In this document: positions 51,676 to 52,171 of the stretch, one piece after another | How the letters are laid out: each line of letters starts with the position of its first letter | Numbering within the stretch: position 1 is the first letter of the stretch | DNA from: Paracoccaceae bacterium | GTDB lineage: Bacteria; Pseudomonadota; Alphaproteobacteria; Rhodobacterales; Rhodobacteraceae | Reading direction: 5' to 3' | NCBI GenBank assembly: GCA_019090795.1 | Contig: JAHRVG010000016.1 | Location: 1 to 52,171, forward strand | DNA: 52,171 bases | Program-made: the position numbers and the translations under genes | Notes under the pieces: generated by a model | Seen by the model: only the letters and a program-made list of their open reading frames with translations | The model's database searches: none | What the model was told of the DNA's origin: nothing

Positions 51676-52171
51676 GCGAACTTTACACCACACTGATTTT
51701 TCTTTTTGTCCTGTTCTTGTTGCTCGGCAGTTCCGTCTGGGTTGGCCTCGCGCTGATGGGGGTTGCCTGGGTTGGAATGGTATTGTTCACCACCCGCCCC
51801 GCAGGTGACGCGATGATCACCACGATCTGGACCGGAGCTTCCAGTTGGACGTTAACCGCTTTACCGCTGTTTATCTGGATGGGCGAAATTCTCTATCGAA
51901 CGCGATTATCGCAGGACATGTTTCGCGGCCTTGCGCCGTGGTTACGCTTTCTGCCCGGCGGGTTGCTGCACACCAATATCGCAGGCTGCACCATTTTTGC
52001 CGCCGTGTCCGGTTCATCTGCTGCAACCCTGACCACTGTTGGCAAAATGTCGATCCCGGAGCTGCGTAAACGCGGATACCCCGAACATATGATCATCGGC
52101 ACCTTGGCGGGTGCGGCCACACTGGGCCTGATGATCCCGCCCTCCCTGACCCTGATCGTTTACGGCGTGAC
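51672..52171 (+). CDS. dctM: TRAP transporter large permease subunit (DctM family), partial
   Basis: Seen: the first 166 or so residues, cut by the right edge. PLFIWMGEILYRT, AVSGSSAATLTTVGKMSIPELRKRGY and GTLAGAATLGLMIPPSLTLIVYG are DctM signatures matching those in the first system. Starts in the dctQ stop by a 4-nt overlap. Completes the second TRAP transporter together with the two genes upstream. Confidence 0.95.
   Translation, partial: MSELYTTLIFLFVLFLLLGSSVWVGLALMGVAWVGMVLFTTRPAGDAMITTIWTGASSWTLTALPLFIWMGEILYRTRLSQDMFRGLAPWLRFLPGGLLHTNIAGCTIFAAVSGSSAATLTTVGKMSIPELRKRGYPEHMIIGTLAGAATLGLMIPPSLTLIVYGV

Overview
The window looks like chromosomal DNA of an alphaproteobacterium, most likely a marine Rhodobacterales (roseobacter-type). 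The grounds are the housekeeping order glnD-murJ-trpS with yraN, rsmI, gshB and an LpoA-like lipoprotein nearby, two complete or near-complete TRAP transporter operons, many family III CoA-transferases, and a PhoX phosphatase. I saw no rRNA, tRNA, CRISPR array, insertion sequence or phage gene, and no gene-free stretch longer than 300 bases.

Bases 1-26100 are a catabolic island for a carboxylic acid. On the minus strand lie a HMG-CoA-lyase-type lyase (cut by the window edge), a frameshifted enoyl-CoA hydratase, an IclR regulator, an MFS carrier, a TRAP transporter (P, Q, M), two internally duplicated family III CoA-transferases, an acyl-CoA dehydrogenase and a BadH-like SDR. On the plus strand follow a third CoA-transferase, a MmgE/PrpD protein and a DMT exporter. 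A ThDP enzyme and an RraA-type aldolase (minus) diverge from a BadI-like ring-cleaving hydrolase (plus). A second IclR regulator then precedes a tightly coupled five-gene operon: crotonase-fold protein, split B12-dependent acyl-CoA mutase (large and small subunits), CoA-transferase and a MeaB-type GTPase.

The likely flow is uptake (TRAP), CoA activation, dehydrogenation, hydration, 3-hydroxyacyl-CoA oxidation, BadI-type hydrolytic ring opening, and carbon-skeleton rearrangement with possible decarboxylation. This resembles cyclohexanecarboxylate degradation (Ali/Bad) joined to a divergent 'Sbm/Scp-like' mutase module. The substrate is not known from sequence. A 10-base element, TGAAACGCAT, recurs in three promoter regions (before the hydratase/lyase pair, before dctP and between rraA and badI), suggesting one regulon.

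Bases 26280-45230 are mostly core functions: a Lon-like protease, ComM/YifB, an esterase, gshB, yraN, rsmI, an LpoA-like lipoprotein, glnD, murJ, a rhomboid-like protein lacking the usual histidine, trpS, phoX, and a DUF2157/GDYXXLXY pair.

Bases 45340-52171 are a second catabolic locus: an Asp/Glu-racemase-family protein, an FCD-type GntR regulator, a ThDP enzyme, a DadA-like FAD oxidoreductase and a second TRAP operon that runs off the right edge. The same 11-base sequence TGTATACAATT occurs before the racemase gene and in the gntR/ThDP divergent promoter, and is a good candidate operator.
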